Source: CAJJDF01 sp964021785
Lineage (GTDB): Bacteria; Bacteroidota; Bacteroidia; Flavobacteriales_D; CAJJDF01
Reading direction: 5' to 3'
Length of the DNA: 64,000 nt
Assembly: GCA_964021785.1 (NCBI GenBank)
Contig: CAXIAX010000003.1
Location: 7,862-71,861 of the forward strand
Shown here: piece after piece, positions 43,416 through 51,532 of the stretch
How the letters are laid out: every line of letters starts with the position of its first letter
How positions within the stretch are numbered: position 1 is the first letter of the stretch
Program-made: the position numbers and the translations under genes
The notes under the pieces: generated by a model
What the model saw: the letters and a program-made list of their open reading frames with translations, nothing else
What the model was told of the DNA's origin: nothing
The model's database searches: none

Positions 43416-44022
43416 ATGCTTTTAATGATCTATAAACTTTTTTGGTAAGTAATTTTTTTAAAAAATCTGTCTTACTTTCATTGAATTCCAAAAACGTCCA
43501 CTCTTGTTTTTCTTTTTCAGAAACAGCAACCATAGAAGATTTTCCTTTTATGTAAACCATATCCTTTTCCTCATCTACAGTGACTCCGTTTCCATATGTT
43601 TTTCTCATTTCATCTGCAAAAACCTCTATGTTATCTGCCATCATTCCACTAAGTTTTACATCTATTACACTGTTGTAAAAAACTCTATGAAATACTTCGT
43701 CTCCATTGTACACAGGTGGACTCACAGATCTTAATGTAAATGATTTAAAAAACATATCTACCCCCATTTCTTTCAAAGAAGAGAATATCGAAATCATTTG
43801 CTCTTTAGAGGCATATTTAAAGATTTCGGGATAGGTTCTGTCCATTACTCCTTCCCAATTTCCTTTATTCATGTCCTTAAAATACTGGTTCAATTCTTTC
43901 TTAATTGTTCCTTTCATTACAGTTTGTTGAGTCTCTGTAAATGAACTTGAATTAGAATTTGATATTAAATTACAACTTGCAAGTAATATACTGAACAGTA
44001 TAATTTGGACTATATTTCTCAT
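43402..44022 (-). CDS. Lipoprotein of unknown function
   Basis: This 206-residue protein has a lipobox LLASC (C17) after a typical signal peptide. The rest is mixed helix and strand; QYFKDMNKGNWEGVMDRTYP resembles the start of NTF2-like or DUF4878-like accessory folds, but I cannot assign a family. It lies in the folD operon, one base after folD and overlapping tag by 14 bases. A function in tRNA or DNA maintenance is not implied by the neighbours. Confidence 0.65.
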   Translation of the reverse strand: MRNIVQIILFSILLASCNLISNSNSSSFTETQQTVMKGTIKKELNQYFKDMNKGNWEGVMDRTYPEIFKYASKEQMISIFSSLKEMGVDMFFKSFTLRSVSPPVYNGDEVFHRVFYNSVIDVKLSGMMADNIEVFADEMRKTYGNGVTVDEEKDMVYIKGKSSMVAVSEKEKQEWTFLEFNESKTDFLKKLLTKKVYRSLKAFDEN

Positions 44023-44023
44023 G

Positions 44024-44896
44024 TTATTTTCTTTTAGATGCTATTAAAGTATTTTTTAATAAAGATGCAATTGTCATTGGCCCTACTCCTCCTGGAACTG
44101 GAGTAATGAAAGAACATTTTTCCGATACTTCGTCAAATTTCACATCTCCTTTCAAGCAATATCCACTTTTCTTTGTTTTATCTGCAATTCTAGTAATTCC
44201 TACATCTATTACTACAGCATTTTCTTTCACCATATCTGCTGTAATAAATTCTGGTTTACCTAGAGCCACAATAAGAATATCGGCCATTAAGGTCAATTGC
44301 TTTAAATTCACAGTTCGGCTATGCGTTAAGGTTACTGTACTATTTCCAGGGTAAGAATTTCTTCCCATCATAATACTAATTGGTGCTCCCACAATATTAC
44401 TTCTTCCTACCACTACACAGTGTTTTCCCGAAGTCTCTATATTGTATCTTTCCAATAATTGTAAGATACCAAATGGTGTAGCTGGTAAAAATGCTGGTAA
44501 ATTCAAGGCAGTTCTCCCAATGTTTTCTGGGTGAAACCCGTCTACATCTTTACTAGGATCAATTGCTTGTGTAACTTTCTTTTCACTAATGTGATCGGGC
44601 AAAGGCAATTGAACTATAAAACCATCAATTTCATCATTTTTGTTCAATTTATCAATCTTATGAAGCAATTCATCTTCAGAGATAGTATCAGGTAATCTTA
44701 CCAAAGTACTTTCAAAACCTACACGCTCACAAGCTACAACTTTTGCATTCACATAAGTTCTACTCGCTCCGTTATTACCTACCAAGACAGCAGCCAAGTG
44801 TGGAATTTTCTTTCCTTTCGATTTCAAATACTCTACTTCCTCTTTAATTTCGTCTTGAATTTCGAGTGAAGTTTTTTTTCCGTCTATTAGTATCAT
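44024..44896 (-). CDS. folD: Bifunctional methylenetetrahydrofolate dehydrogenase/cyclohydrolase FolD
   Basis: This 290-residue enzyme has TYVNAKVVACERVG (catalytic Lys), GFIVQLPLPDHI near residue 95, DVDGFHPENIGR, GRSNIVGAP and the C-terminal TPVPGGVGPMTIA, the FolD signature sequences. It interconverts methylene-, methenyl- and formyl-tetrahydrofolate. It is first in a four-gene operon. Immediately upstream is a degenerate 7-base repeat. Confidence 0.96.
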   Translation of the reverse strand: MILIDGKKTSLEIQDEIKEEVEYLKSKGKKIPHLAAVLVGNNGASRTYVNAKVVACERVGFESTLVRLPDTISEDELLHKIDKLNKNDEIDGFIVQLPLPDHISEKKVTQAIDPSKDVDGFHPENIGRTALNLPAFLPATPFGILQLLERYNIETSGKHCVVVGRSNIVGAPISIMMGRNSYPGNSTVTLTHSRTVNLKQLTLMADILIVALGKPEFITADMVKENAVVIDVGITRIADKTKKSGYCLKGDVKFDEVSEKCSFITPVPGGVGPMTIASLLKNTLIASKRK

Positions 44897-44906
44897 TTTG
44901 TTTTTG

Positions 44907-44941
44907 TCTTTAGTCTTTAGTCGTTTGTCCTTAGTAATTAG
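44907..44941. repeat. Degenerate 7-base tandem repeat upstream of folD
   Basis: Five heptads follow each other: TCTTTAG, TCTTTAG, TCGTTTG, TCCTTAG and TAATTAG. The last touches the stop of the next gene (44938-44940). They lie between that gene and the folD start at 44896 and may be a remnant of a slippage-prone spacer. Confidence 0.6.
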
Positions 44942-45360
44942 TCTAGAAATGGTTTGGGGTAATCTCCAATAAATCTCTCTTGAAAAGATAATAATTCTAT
45001 TTCTATTTGTCTATTTGTTTTTTTTAAAACTTTATAATGTAAACTTATTATTGATTCATTATGATATTTGTACCTAACTTCTATCGTTGAATCATTTAAA
45101 AAATCATACACTCCTTCCATCTGTTTTCTTCTTCCGGATGCACACCAATGATCGTGAGTAAAAAGTATAATTTCCTCTTCATTTACAAATCTAAGACCAT
45201 GTTTGTTGGGGTGAAAATTAAAACTTTTAGTATACGTATCATCTTTGAAACTCGAACTTACCCAGCAATTACCTATTAAAACTTTTTGTAAACTTTTCTC
45301 TTTTATAAAAGAACTGCTTACAAAAAATATCAAAATCGATATGTAAATTATATTTTTCAT
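44938..45360 (-). CDS. Small exported protein of unknown function
   Basis: This 140-residue protein has a signal peptide (MKNIIYISILIFFVSSSFIK). The mature part contains IGNCWVSSSF, ILFTHDHWCASGRRKQMEGVY and FLNDSTIEVRYKYHNESI, a beta-rich pattern with two Cys that could form a disulfide. It looks like a small lipocalin-like barrel, but no family was recognised. Its downstream end merges with a heptad repeat before folD, and the repeat-bearing spacer before ffh lies upstream. Confidence 0.65.
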   Translation of the reverse strand: MKNIIYISILIFFVSSSFIKEKSLQKVLIGNCWVSSSFKDDTYTKSFNFHPNKHGLRFVNEEEIILFTHDHWCASGRRKQMEGVYDFLNDSTIEVRYKYHNESIISLHYKVLKKTNRQIEIELLSFQERFIGDYPKPFLD

Positions 45361-45387
45361 TTATTAATCAAACTATCTTCATCAGTC

Positions 45388-45408
45388 ATCCTGAATTCAT
45401 TTCAGGAT
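45388..45408. repeat. Inverted repeat in the spacer downstream of ffh
   Basis: ATCCTGAA and TTCAGGAT form an 8-base stem with a 5-base loop. AGGATCT here and AGATCCT near 45460 can also pair, so two alternative folds are possible. Confidence 0.6.
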
Positions 45409-45475
45409 CTTTATTCATTGAACTATTACCTGAGAATACTTTGTGAAATATTCTTTGTGAGATCCTCAATCTCTT

Positions 45476-45489
45476 CCGATAGCTATCGG
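45476..45489. repeat. 14-base palindrome after ffh
   Basis: CCGATAGCTATCGG is a perfect palindrome just past the ffh stop. The central CGATAGCTAT occurs again in the repeat upstream of ffh at 46962-46971. On the minus strand it could also serve in termination, although a T run is lacking. Confidence 0.65.
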
Positions 45490-45496
45490 GATAACT

Positions 45497-46846
45497 TTAC
45501 TGCATTCCTCCTCCTCTTTGCATTTGTTTCATCTGCTTCATCATTCCCATCATTCCTTTCTTGTTGTTCATCATTTGCATCATTTTGCTCGTATCTTTGA
45601 ACTGTTTCAGCAATTTATTTACTTCTTGAATGTTTGTTCCACTCCCTTTTGCAATCCTTTGCTTTCTTGTTCCGTTAAGCACAGTTGGGTTCTCTCTTTC
45701 GTGTGGAGTCATAGATAAAATAATAGCTTCTATTCCTTTAAAAGCATCTTCATCAATATCCGCATCTTTTATTTGCTTGCTCACACCAGGAATCATTCCC
45801 ATCAAGTCTTTCATGTTACCCATTTTCTTTATCTGCTGTAGCTGACCAAGAAAATCATTGAAGTCAAATTTGTTTTTAGCAATTTTGGCTTGAAGCTTTT
45901 TAGCTTCTTCTTCATCAAATTGTTGTTGTACTTTTTCTACCAAAGACACAACATCTCCCATACCCAATATTCTGTCTGCCATTCTACTTGGATGAAATAC
46001 ATCCAAAGCTTCCATTTTTTCTCCGGTACCAATAAATTTAATTGGTTTGTTTACTACAGATTTAATAGAAATTGCTGCTCCACCTCTTGTATCTCCATCT
46101 AGTTTTGTAAGGATAACTCCTGTAAAATCTAAACGGTCGTTAAATGTTTTTGCAGTGTTTACAGCATCTTGTCCTGTCATAGAATCAACTACAAACAAAA
46201 TCTCTTGAGGATTAATCGTATTCTTTATTTCCTCAATCTCGTTCATCATTTTCTCATCCACAGCCAATCGACCTGCCGTATCAATGATTACCGAATTAAA
46301 TCCATTTTGTTTTGCGTGAGCTACTGCAGCTTCAGCAATTTTTACTGGATTTTTTTCTTCTTTGTTAGAATATACTTCAATTCCTAATTGGTCTCCCAAT
46401 ACATGCAATTGGTCTATTGCCGCAGGACGATATACATCACAGGCTGCTAATAATACTTTTTTCTTCTTTTTGTCTGTTAAGAATTTTGCTAATTTCCCTG
46501 AGTGAGTTGTCTTACCAGAACCCTGAAGACCTGCCATCAAAATAATAGACGGATTTCCTTGTAAATTTAATTCTTCGCTCTCGCTCCCCATTAATTTTGT
46601 AAGCTCTTCATTGGTGATTTTTATCATCAACTGTCCAGGAGATATTGCACTTAATACATTTTGTCCTAAAGCTTTTTCCTTTATTGTACTCGTAAATTCT
46701 TTTGCCGTTTTATAGTTAACATCAGCATCTACCAGTGCTCTACGAATTTCTTTTACCGTTTCGGCAACATTAATTTCCGTAATCTGCCCCTGCCCTTTTA
46801 ATACTTTAAAGGCTCTTTCTAACTTGTCGGATAAATTGTCAAACAT
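45497..46846 (-). CDS. ffh: Signal recognition particle GTPase Ffh
   Basis: This 449-residue protein has the N domain, the G domain with P-loop GLQGSGKTT (106-114), DTAGRL and TKLDGDTRGG, and the Met-rich M domain (from about 330), ending MMQMMNNKKGMMGMMKQMKQ, which binds signal sequences and 4.5S RNA. It targets membrane proteins to the translocon. Structured intergenic repeats lie on both sides of the gene. Confidence 0.97.
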   Translation of the reverse strand: MFDNLSDKLERAFKVLKGQGQITEINVAETVKEIRRALVDADVNYKTAKEFTSTIKEKALGQNVLSAISPGQLMIKITNEELTKLMGSESEELNLQGNPSIILMAGLQGSGKTTHSGKLAKFLTDKKKKKVLLAACDVYRPAAIDQLHVLGDQLGIEVYSNKEEKNPVKIAEAAVAHAKQNGFNSVIIDTAGRLAVDEKMMNEIEEIKNTINPQEILFVVDSMTGQDAVNTAKTFNDRLDFTGVILTKLDGDTRGGAAISIKSVVNKPIKFIGTGEKMEALDVFHPSRMADRILGMGDVVSLVEKVQQQFDEEEAKKLQAKIAKNKFDFNDFLGQLQQIKKMGNMKDLMGMIPGVSKQIKDADIDEDAFKGIEAIILSMTPHERENPTVLNGTRKQRIAKGSGTNIQEVNKLLKQFKDTSKMMQMMNNKKGMMGMMKQMKQMQRGGGMQ

Positions 46847-46871
46847 ATTTTATTTTTTTTATTCTGTTCTT

Positions 46872-46990
46872 GTTCTCGATACTATTTTAATCAGTTACCA
46901 CTCCTTAAAATCACTCGAACTGACAAATTAATTGATTGCCTGCTCGAGTGGTTTGAAATTGCGATAGCTATTTCAACATGTATCGAGAAC
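46872..46990. repeat. 119-base structured repeat element between ffh and argS
   Basis: The element is bounded by an 11-base perfect terminal inverted repeat, GTTCTCGATAC and GTATCGAGAAC. Inside are a second pair CACTCGA (46912-46918) and TCGAGTG (46944-46950) and GAAAT...ATTTC around CGATAGCTAT (46962-46971). The nested pairs predict a branched stem in RNA or single-stranded DNA. Elements with such ends are known as dispersed repeats in Bacteroidota; this copy has no coding capacity. Confidence 0.75.
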
Positions 46991-47013
46991 TATTTTTATT
47001 AATACAAATATAA

Positions 47014-48768
47014 CTACATTTTTTCAGGAACGTTTATTCCTAATAAATTCATTGTAAACTCTACTGTTTCTGCTACTTGTTTAGTAAGCAATAATCTTAA
47101 ATTTTGTTTATTCTCGTCTTCTTCTTTAAATATTGATACAGATTGATAAAATGAATTATACAATTTCACCAATTCATAAGTGTAATTAGAAACCAAGGCT
47201 GGACTTTGATTTTTTCCTGCTTCGTTTATCATCTCTGGTAATCCTACCAAATGCTTAATGATATCCAATTCACTTTTTTCTATTTCAGTTTCAATTCCTA
47301 TAGTTCCACTTGCTGTTTGCTTTCTCAATATAGATTGAGTTCTAGCATACGTATATTGGATAAAAGGCCCTGTGTTTCCGTTCAAATCAATTGATTCTTC
47401 TGGGTTAAACATCATAGATTTTCTTGGGTCTACTTTCAGTAAATAATACTTCAATCCTCCCAAACCTATTGTTTTGTACAACTCAGCTTTTTGCTCTTCA
47501 TTCATTCCTTCAAGATGACCTCTTTCCTCTGCAATTGCTTTGGCATCATCTATTACATCCTGCATCAAATCATCTGCATCTACTACCGTTCCCTCTCTCG
47601 ATTTCATTCTTCCGGTTGGTAAATTTACCATTCCGTAAGATAAATGAGAACACTCATTTGCAAACGAATATCCTAATTTTTTCAATATCACAAACAATAC
47701 CTTAAAATGGTGGTCTTGCTCATTTCCTACTGTATAAATCATCCCTGTTGTATTAGGATAATCTTTAAATCGTTCTACTGCTGTCCCAATATCTTGAGTC
47801 ATATAAACTGAAGTTCCATCTCCTCTCAACAGTAATTTATCATCCATTTTCTCATCAGATAAATCACACCATACAGAACCGTCTTCTTTTTTGTACAATA
47901 CCTTTTTCTCCAATCCCTCTTCTACTATATCCTTACCAAGAATGTAAGTTTCACTTTCGTAATACAATTTATCAAAATTCACTCCCATTGTATCGTAAGT
48001 AACAGCAAATCCTTCGTACACCCAGCTGTTCATTGTTTTCCACAATTCCACTGTTTTGGGGTCATTGTTTTCCCACTTCATTAGCATCTCTTGAGCTTCA
48101 ATAAGAATTGGAGCTTGTTTTTCTGCTTCCTCTTTCGTCTTTCCTGCTTCAAGTAATTCTGCTATTTCTTCTTTGTACTTTTTATCAAAAGCCACATAGT
48201 ATTTACCTACTAATTTGTCGCCTTTCAATCCAGAAGATGCTGGAGTTTCTCCGTTTCCAAATTTTTCCCAAGCCAACATAGATTTACAAATGTGAATTCC
48301 TCTATCATTTATGATTTGAGTTTTCACTACTTCATGCCCGTTTGCTTTCAAAATCTCTGCGACCGAATACCCAAGAAAATTATTTCTTAAATGTCCTAAA
48401 TGCAAAGGTTTGTTGGTATTGGGGGAAGAATATTCAACTATATAAGTTTTTCCAGAAGTATTATGTTTTCCATAATTTTCTGTTTCTAGAACTGTATTAA
48501 ACTGCTCTAACCAATATTTTGAGTCTATTTCTAGATTCAAAAAACCTTTAACCACATTAAATCCAGTAATCATTGGAATTTCTTTTTGTAAAAATTCTCC
48601 AATAAAATTACCCGACTCTACAGGGTTCTTTTTTGTAATCCTCAATAACGGAAATACTACCAATGTCATATCTCCTTCAAATTCAGCTCTTGTCTTCTGT
48701 ATTTGAATAAGATTATCAGTTAACTCAGGATACAATCCTTTCAGTTTATTTCCAATTAATTCTTGCAT
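47014..48768 (-). CDS. argS: Arginyl-tRNA synthetase
   Basis: This 584-residue class I synthetase has the HIGH-type motif HLGH (123-126) in SSPNTNKPLHLGHLRNN, an N-terminal ArgS additional domain, the KMSK-like MKSREGTVVDADDL and the C-terminal DALR-type anticodon-binding domain (IQYTYARTQSILRK onwards). The length is normal. The -7 element TATATTTG stands 24 bases upstream of the start. Confidence 0.96.
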   Translation of the reverse strand: MQELIGNKLKGLYPELTDNLIQIQKTRAEFEGDMTLVVFPLLRITKKNPVESGNFIGEFLQKEIPMITGFNVVKGFLNLEIDSKYWLEQFNTVLETENYGKHNTSGKTYIVEYSSPNTNKPLHLGHLRNNFLGYSVAEILKANGHEVVKTQIINDRGIHICKSMLAWEKFGNGETPASSGLKGDKLVGKYYVAFDKKYKEEIAELLEAGKTKEEAEKQAPILIEAQEMLMKWENNDPKTVELWKTMNSWVYEGFAVTYDTMGVNFDKLYYESETYILGKDIVEEGLEKKVLYKKEDGSVWCDLSDEKMDDKLLLRGDGTSVYMTQDIGTAVERFKDYPNTTGMIYTVGNEQDHHFKVLFVILKKLGYSFANECSHLSYGMVNLPTGRMKSREGTVVDADDLMQDVIDDAKAIAEERGHLEGMNEEQKAELYKTIGLGGLKYYLLKVDPRKSMMFNPEESIDLNGNTGPFIQYTYARTQSILRKQTASGTIGIETEIEKSELDIIKHLVGLPEMINEAGKNQSPALVSNYTYELVKLYNSFYQSVSIFKEEDENKQNLRLLLTKQVAETVEFTMNLLGINVPEKM

Positions 48769-48792
48769 AAAATAGGTTCTTTATTTTCTTTG

Positions 48793-48826
48793 CAAATATA
48801 GGATTTGTAAAGGAATTTTAATCAAA
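48793..48826 (-). promoter_or_regulatory. Promoter of argS
   Basis: On the minus strand TTTG at 48823-48826 is followed after 22 bases by TATATTTG (48793-48800). Spacing is slightly longer than the 19-20 optimum. The start codon follows 24 bases on. Confidence 0.5.
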
Positions 48827-48907
48827 ATATAGGTTCCAATTCTTATAAAAGTGTCATAATATGTGATACTATTTCCTAAATTCAATTATTTAATTAATCC
48901 TTATCCT

Positions 48908-48915
48908 TACTTTTG
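48908..48915 (+). promoter_or_regulatory. -7 promoter element of the MtfA-like gene
   Basis: TACTTTTG matches TAnnTTTG and ends 17 bases before the ATG. No TTTG box was found at the usual distance. Confidence 0.4.
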
Positions 48916-48932
48916 AAAAACAAAAATTCTCT

Positions 48933-49733
48933 ATGGAACAATTAATAATGGTTGCTGTAATTCTTATCATTCTCTATTTTGTGGTAAAAATTAGTTCCAA
49001 GATCCCTTCAAAACTAGCGATTGAAACAGAAGCGAAACAACTTCAAAACGACAAATCCTTATCTGAAGAATGGAAAAACACATTGACCAAAAAGGTTGGT
49101 TTTTATAAAAAGCTGAATCAAGAAGAAAAAACAAATTTTGAACAAAGAGTCTTAGCTTTTTTGAATGACATTACCATTACAGGTGTAGATTGTGAGGTAG
49201 AAGAATTGGATAGAATTTTGATTGCATCTAGCGCTATTATTCCTGTATTTCATTTCCCAAACTGGAAATACAGAAACTTAGATGAGGTACTACTTTACCC
49301 TCTCCCTTTCAATGCACAATTTAGCACAGAAGGAGAAGACACTCATATACAAGGCATGGTTGGAAACGGTTTTATGAATGGAAAAATGATTTTATCTAAA
49401 ACTTCTTTACGCCAAGGATTTCAGGCAGAGCTAGACAAAAAGAATGTAGGTATTCACGAATTTGTACATTTAATAGATGGAGAGGATGGAGCCATAGATG
49501 GAATCCCTAAGGTATTAATGACTCAGCAATTTGTATTACCCTGGATGAACTTAATCTATAAAAAAGTAGATGAAATTGAAGATAACAAGTCCGACATTAG
49601 ATTATATGGAGCAACAAACGAGCAAGAATTTTTAGCCGTAGCTTCAGAGTATTTTTTCGAACATCATATTCAATTCAAAAAGAAACATCCAGAACTTTAT
49701 TCTATCCTAGATTATTTCTATTCTGCAAAATAA
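48933..49733 (+). CDS. MtfA-like (M90) zinc metallopeptidase
   Basis: This 266-residue protein starts with a hydrophobic span (MVAVILIILYFVV, about 6-18), unlike the soluble E. coli MtfA, and contains the metal motif HEFVHLIDGEDGAIDG with a downstream Glu (EFLAVASEYFFE). Both belong to the M90/MtfA family, which in E. coli binds Mlc and has aminopeptidase activity. The substrate here is unknown. The gene stands alone and its end faces a shared terminator with the tandem cargo genes. Confidence 0.85.
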   Translation: MEQLIMVAVILIILYFVVKISSKIPSKLAIETEAKQLQNDKSLSEEWKNTLTKKVGFYKKLNQEEKTNFEQRVLAFLNDITITGVDCEVEELDRILIASSAIIPVFHFPNWKYRNLDEVLLYPLPFNAQFSTEGEDTHIQGMVGNGFMNGKMILSKTSLRQGFQAELDKKNVGIHEFVHLIDGEDGAIDGIPKVLMTQQFVLPWMNLIYKKVDEIEDNKSDIRLYGATNEQEFLAVASEYFFEHHIQFKKKHPELYSILDYFYSAK

Positions 49734-49734
49734 A

Positions 49735-49767
49735 AAAAAGGCTTTGTTATAAAACAGAGCCTTTTTT
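49735..49767. terminator. Bidirectional terminator between MtfA-like gene and cargo paralog
   Basis: AAGGCTTTGTT and AACAGAGCCTT form an 11-base stem with one G-T pair; A and T tracts on both sides suit both convergent genes. Confidence 0.8.
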
Positions 49768-49788
49768 AGTTATTACTTATTTCTCACT

Positions 49789-51339
49789 TTATCTAAACAT
49801 AGTCAAAGGGAAATTCTGTGTCACTTCTCGTCCTCCATAATATCCTTGCAGAACCACAAAATATGAACCTGCTGATAAATCTTTCCCATTTTTATCTTTT
49901 CCATCCCATTCGAAATTAGCATTGGGAGAATCAAAAACTAATTGTCCCCACCTGTTGTATATTCTAACATTCAACAAATCGTAACACTTATCATATGCTT
50001 CCTTTTTTAAAAAATATTTATCATTTACTCCGTCTCCGTTAGGAGAAAAAACATTGGGTACAGAATGAGTATATTCTGCTCTATCTACAGTTATAGGTAC
50101 TCGCTTATAAATAGAATCACTATTTCCTGAACAACCTATGGAATAGCCATAAAACTCAACATAGAAGCTATCAATACTAATGATGTCACATACGGTAGGT
50201 GTCCAGCAAAACTCCACTCCCACTTCTCCTACTCCAAGAAACAAATTCCCCGACAAATCCGTAACTGCAACACCTGATGTTGTAGTAATTACTCCTGATG
50301 CATTTTTCCAAGTATAAGTTGAATCCGAGGCAACACCTACTTTTGCGCCATAAGCAAAGGCATTGGAATTAACCTGAAGATAAAAAGTATCAGAGAAATC
50401 GCGATCTACAGCTAAAACATCAAAGCAAGTATCTTTTTCAAATTTAATTGAAATAGGATCTTCAGAAATATCAAACACTGGTGGTAAATCGTAATTACAG
50501 TTTAGCGATTTCACGACCATGTCACGAATTACTTCCCCTATTTTTATTCCGTTCCTAAACTCTTCGCACTTCACAGCTATAACGTATTCACCCAACATCC
50601 CTGTTCTACCGGTAACAATACCTGTATTTGGGTTTATTACACAACTTGTTCCTGGGCCCAAAATATTTAACAAATTATGACTAGCTGTCCAATTAACTAG
50701 AATAAAAGGTTTTGTTCCTCCAGGCTGAGTATTATCAAATGGCGTAATCAATGAATAGACTAGGCTATCTCCATCTGGATCTATACAAGAAAAATCTATT
50801 TCCTTTTCGTTTCCAACGCATAAATACGCATCTTTTGGGTAGTCTATAAATTTAGGAGAAGAGTTCCCTGCAATTAATGCAGGATCTGGAATTTGAGCAT
50901 ACCAAATATTAGAAGACGAACTTAATACATTAAGTATAGAATTACTTCTATTGGGAGGTGTTCTGTATGAGAAATAATATCCATTGGCGTAATCAGGCAA
51001 TGTAACAGTGGTAACAAAAAGTCCCACAGAAACGCACAATCCTACTTGAGCATTACTAAAACAAGCGTCTCCAAAAACAAGAGTATCTATAAGTCCTATT
51101 CTAGGAGCCGTAATGGTACTCCCCACTTGTGTGTTACTTATATTTTGAAAGAATCTTAAACTAATACTTGTAGGCATTGCTGAACCTCCTCCATCACATT
51201 TTCTATAAAATTTGGCACTTATTCTAAACGTATTTCTTCCTATCTGTTCTACCCATGAGTCTCCACCAACAATATGGTTAGAGGTTGCAGTAAAATTTAC
51301 TCCTCCAAGCAGGAGCATAATGATTATTAGCTTTTTCAT
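49789..51339 (-). CDS. Secreted type B T9SS cargo protein, paralog of the next gene
   Basis: This 516-residue protein has a signal peptide (MKKLIIIMLLLGGVNFTATS), a first domain beginning HIVGGDSWVEQIGRNTFRI, then paired phrases IPDPALIAGNSSPKFIDYP, CIDPDGDSLVYSL and ILGPGTSCVINPNTG, and a type B C-terminal domain (VPNVFSPNGDGVNDKYFLKK, IYNRWGQLVFDS, NFEWDGKDKNGKDLSAGSYF). The role is unknown. It is closely similar over its entire length to the 513-residue neighbour, from which it is about 190 bases apart, on the same strand. The type B domain means export by the T9SS. Confidence 0.88.
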   Translation of the reverse strand: MKKLIIIMLLLGGVNFTATSNHIVGGDSWVEQIGRNTFRISAKFYRKCDGGGSAMPTSISLRFFQNISNTQVGSTITAPRIGLIDTLVFGDACFSNAQVGLCVSVGLFVTTVTLPDYANGYYFSYRTPPNRSNSILNVLSSSSNIWYAQIPDPALIAGNSSPKFIDYPKDAYLCVGNEKEIDFSCIDPDGDSLVYSLITPFDNTQPGGTKPFILVNWTASHNLLNILGPGTSCVINPNTGIVTGRTGMLGEYVIAVKCEEFRNGIKIGEVIRDMVVKSLNCNYDLPPVFDISEDPISIKFEKDTCFDVLAVDRDFSDTFYLQVNSNAFAYGAKVGVASDSTYTWKNASGVITTTSGVAVTDLSGNLFLGVGEVGVEFCWTPTVCDIISIDSFYVEFYGYSIGCSGNSDSIYKRVPITVDRAEYTHSVPNVFSPNGDGVNDKYFLKKEAYDKCYDLLNVRIYNRWGQLVFDSPNANFEWDGKDKNGKDLSAGSYFVVLQGYYGGREVTQNFPLTMFR

Positions 51340-51478
51340 AATTATTTGGTTTTGATTAATAACCTAAAATTATGACATAACTAACTTATATTTAGACGAT
51401 TTTCATGAGTGCACTATTATTCTTTTTAAAGTAAAATAAGCTTCTTTTTTATAAAAAATATTGGGACTTTCACAAAAA

Positions 51479-51510
51479 AAAAGGCTCTCTGTAAAAACAG
51501 AGAGCCTTTT
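51479..51510 (-). terminator. Terminator between the paralogous cargo genes
   Basis: AAAAGGCTCTCTGT and ACAGAGAGCCTTTT form a 14-base perfect stem with an AAAA loop, followed on the minus strand by TTTTTTTG. It ends the 51533-53074 transcript, so the two paralogs are not simply one operon. Confidence 0.93.
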
Positions 51511-51532
51511 GTAAATAAATTTTTACTTTTTG

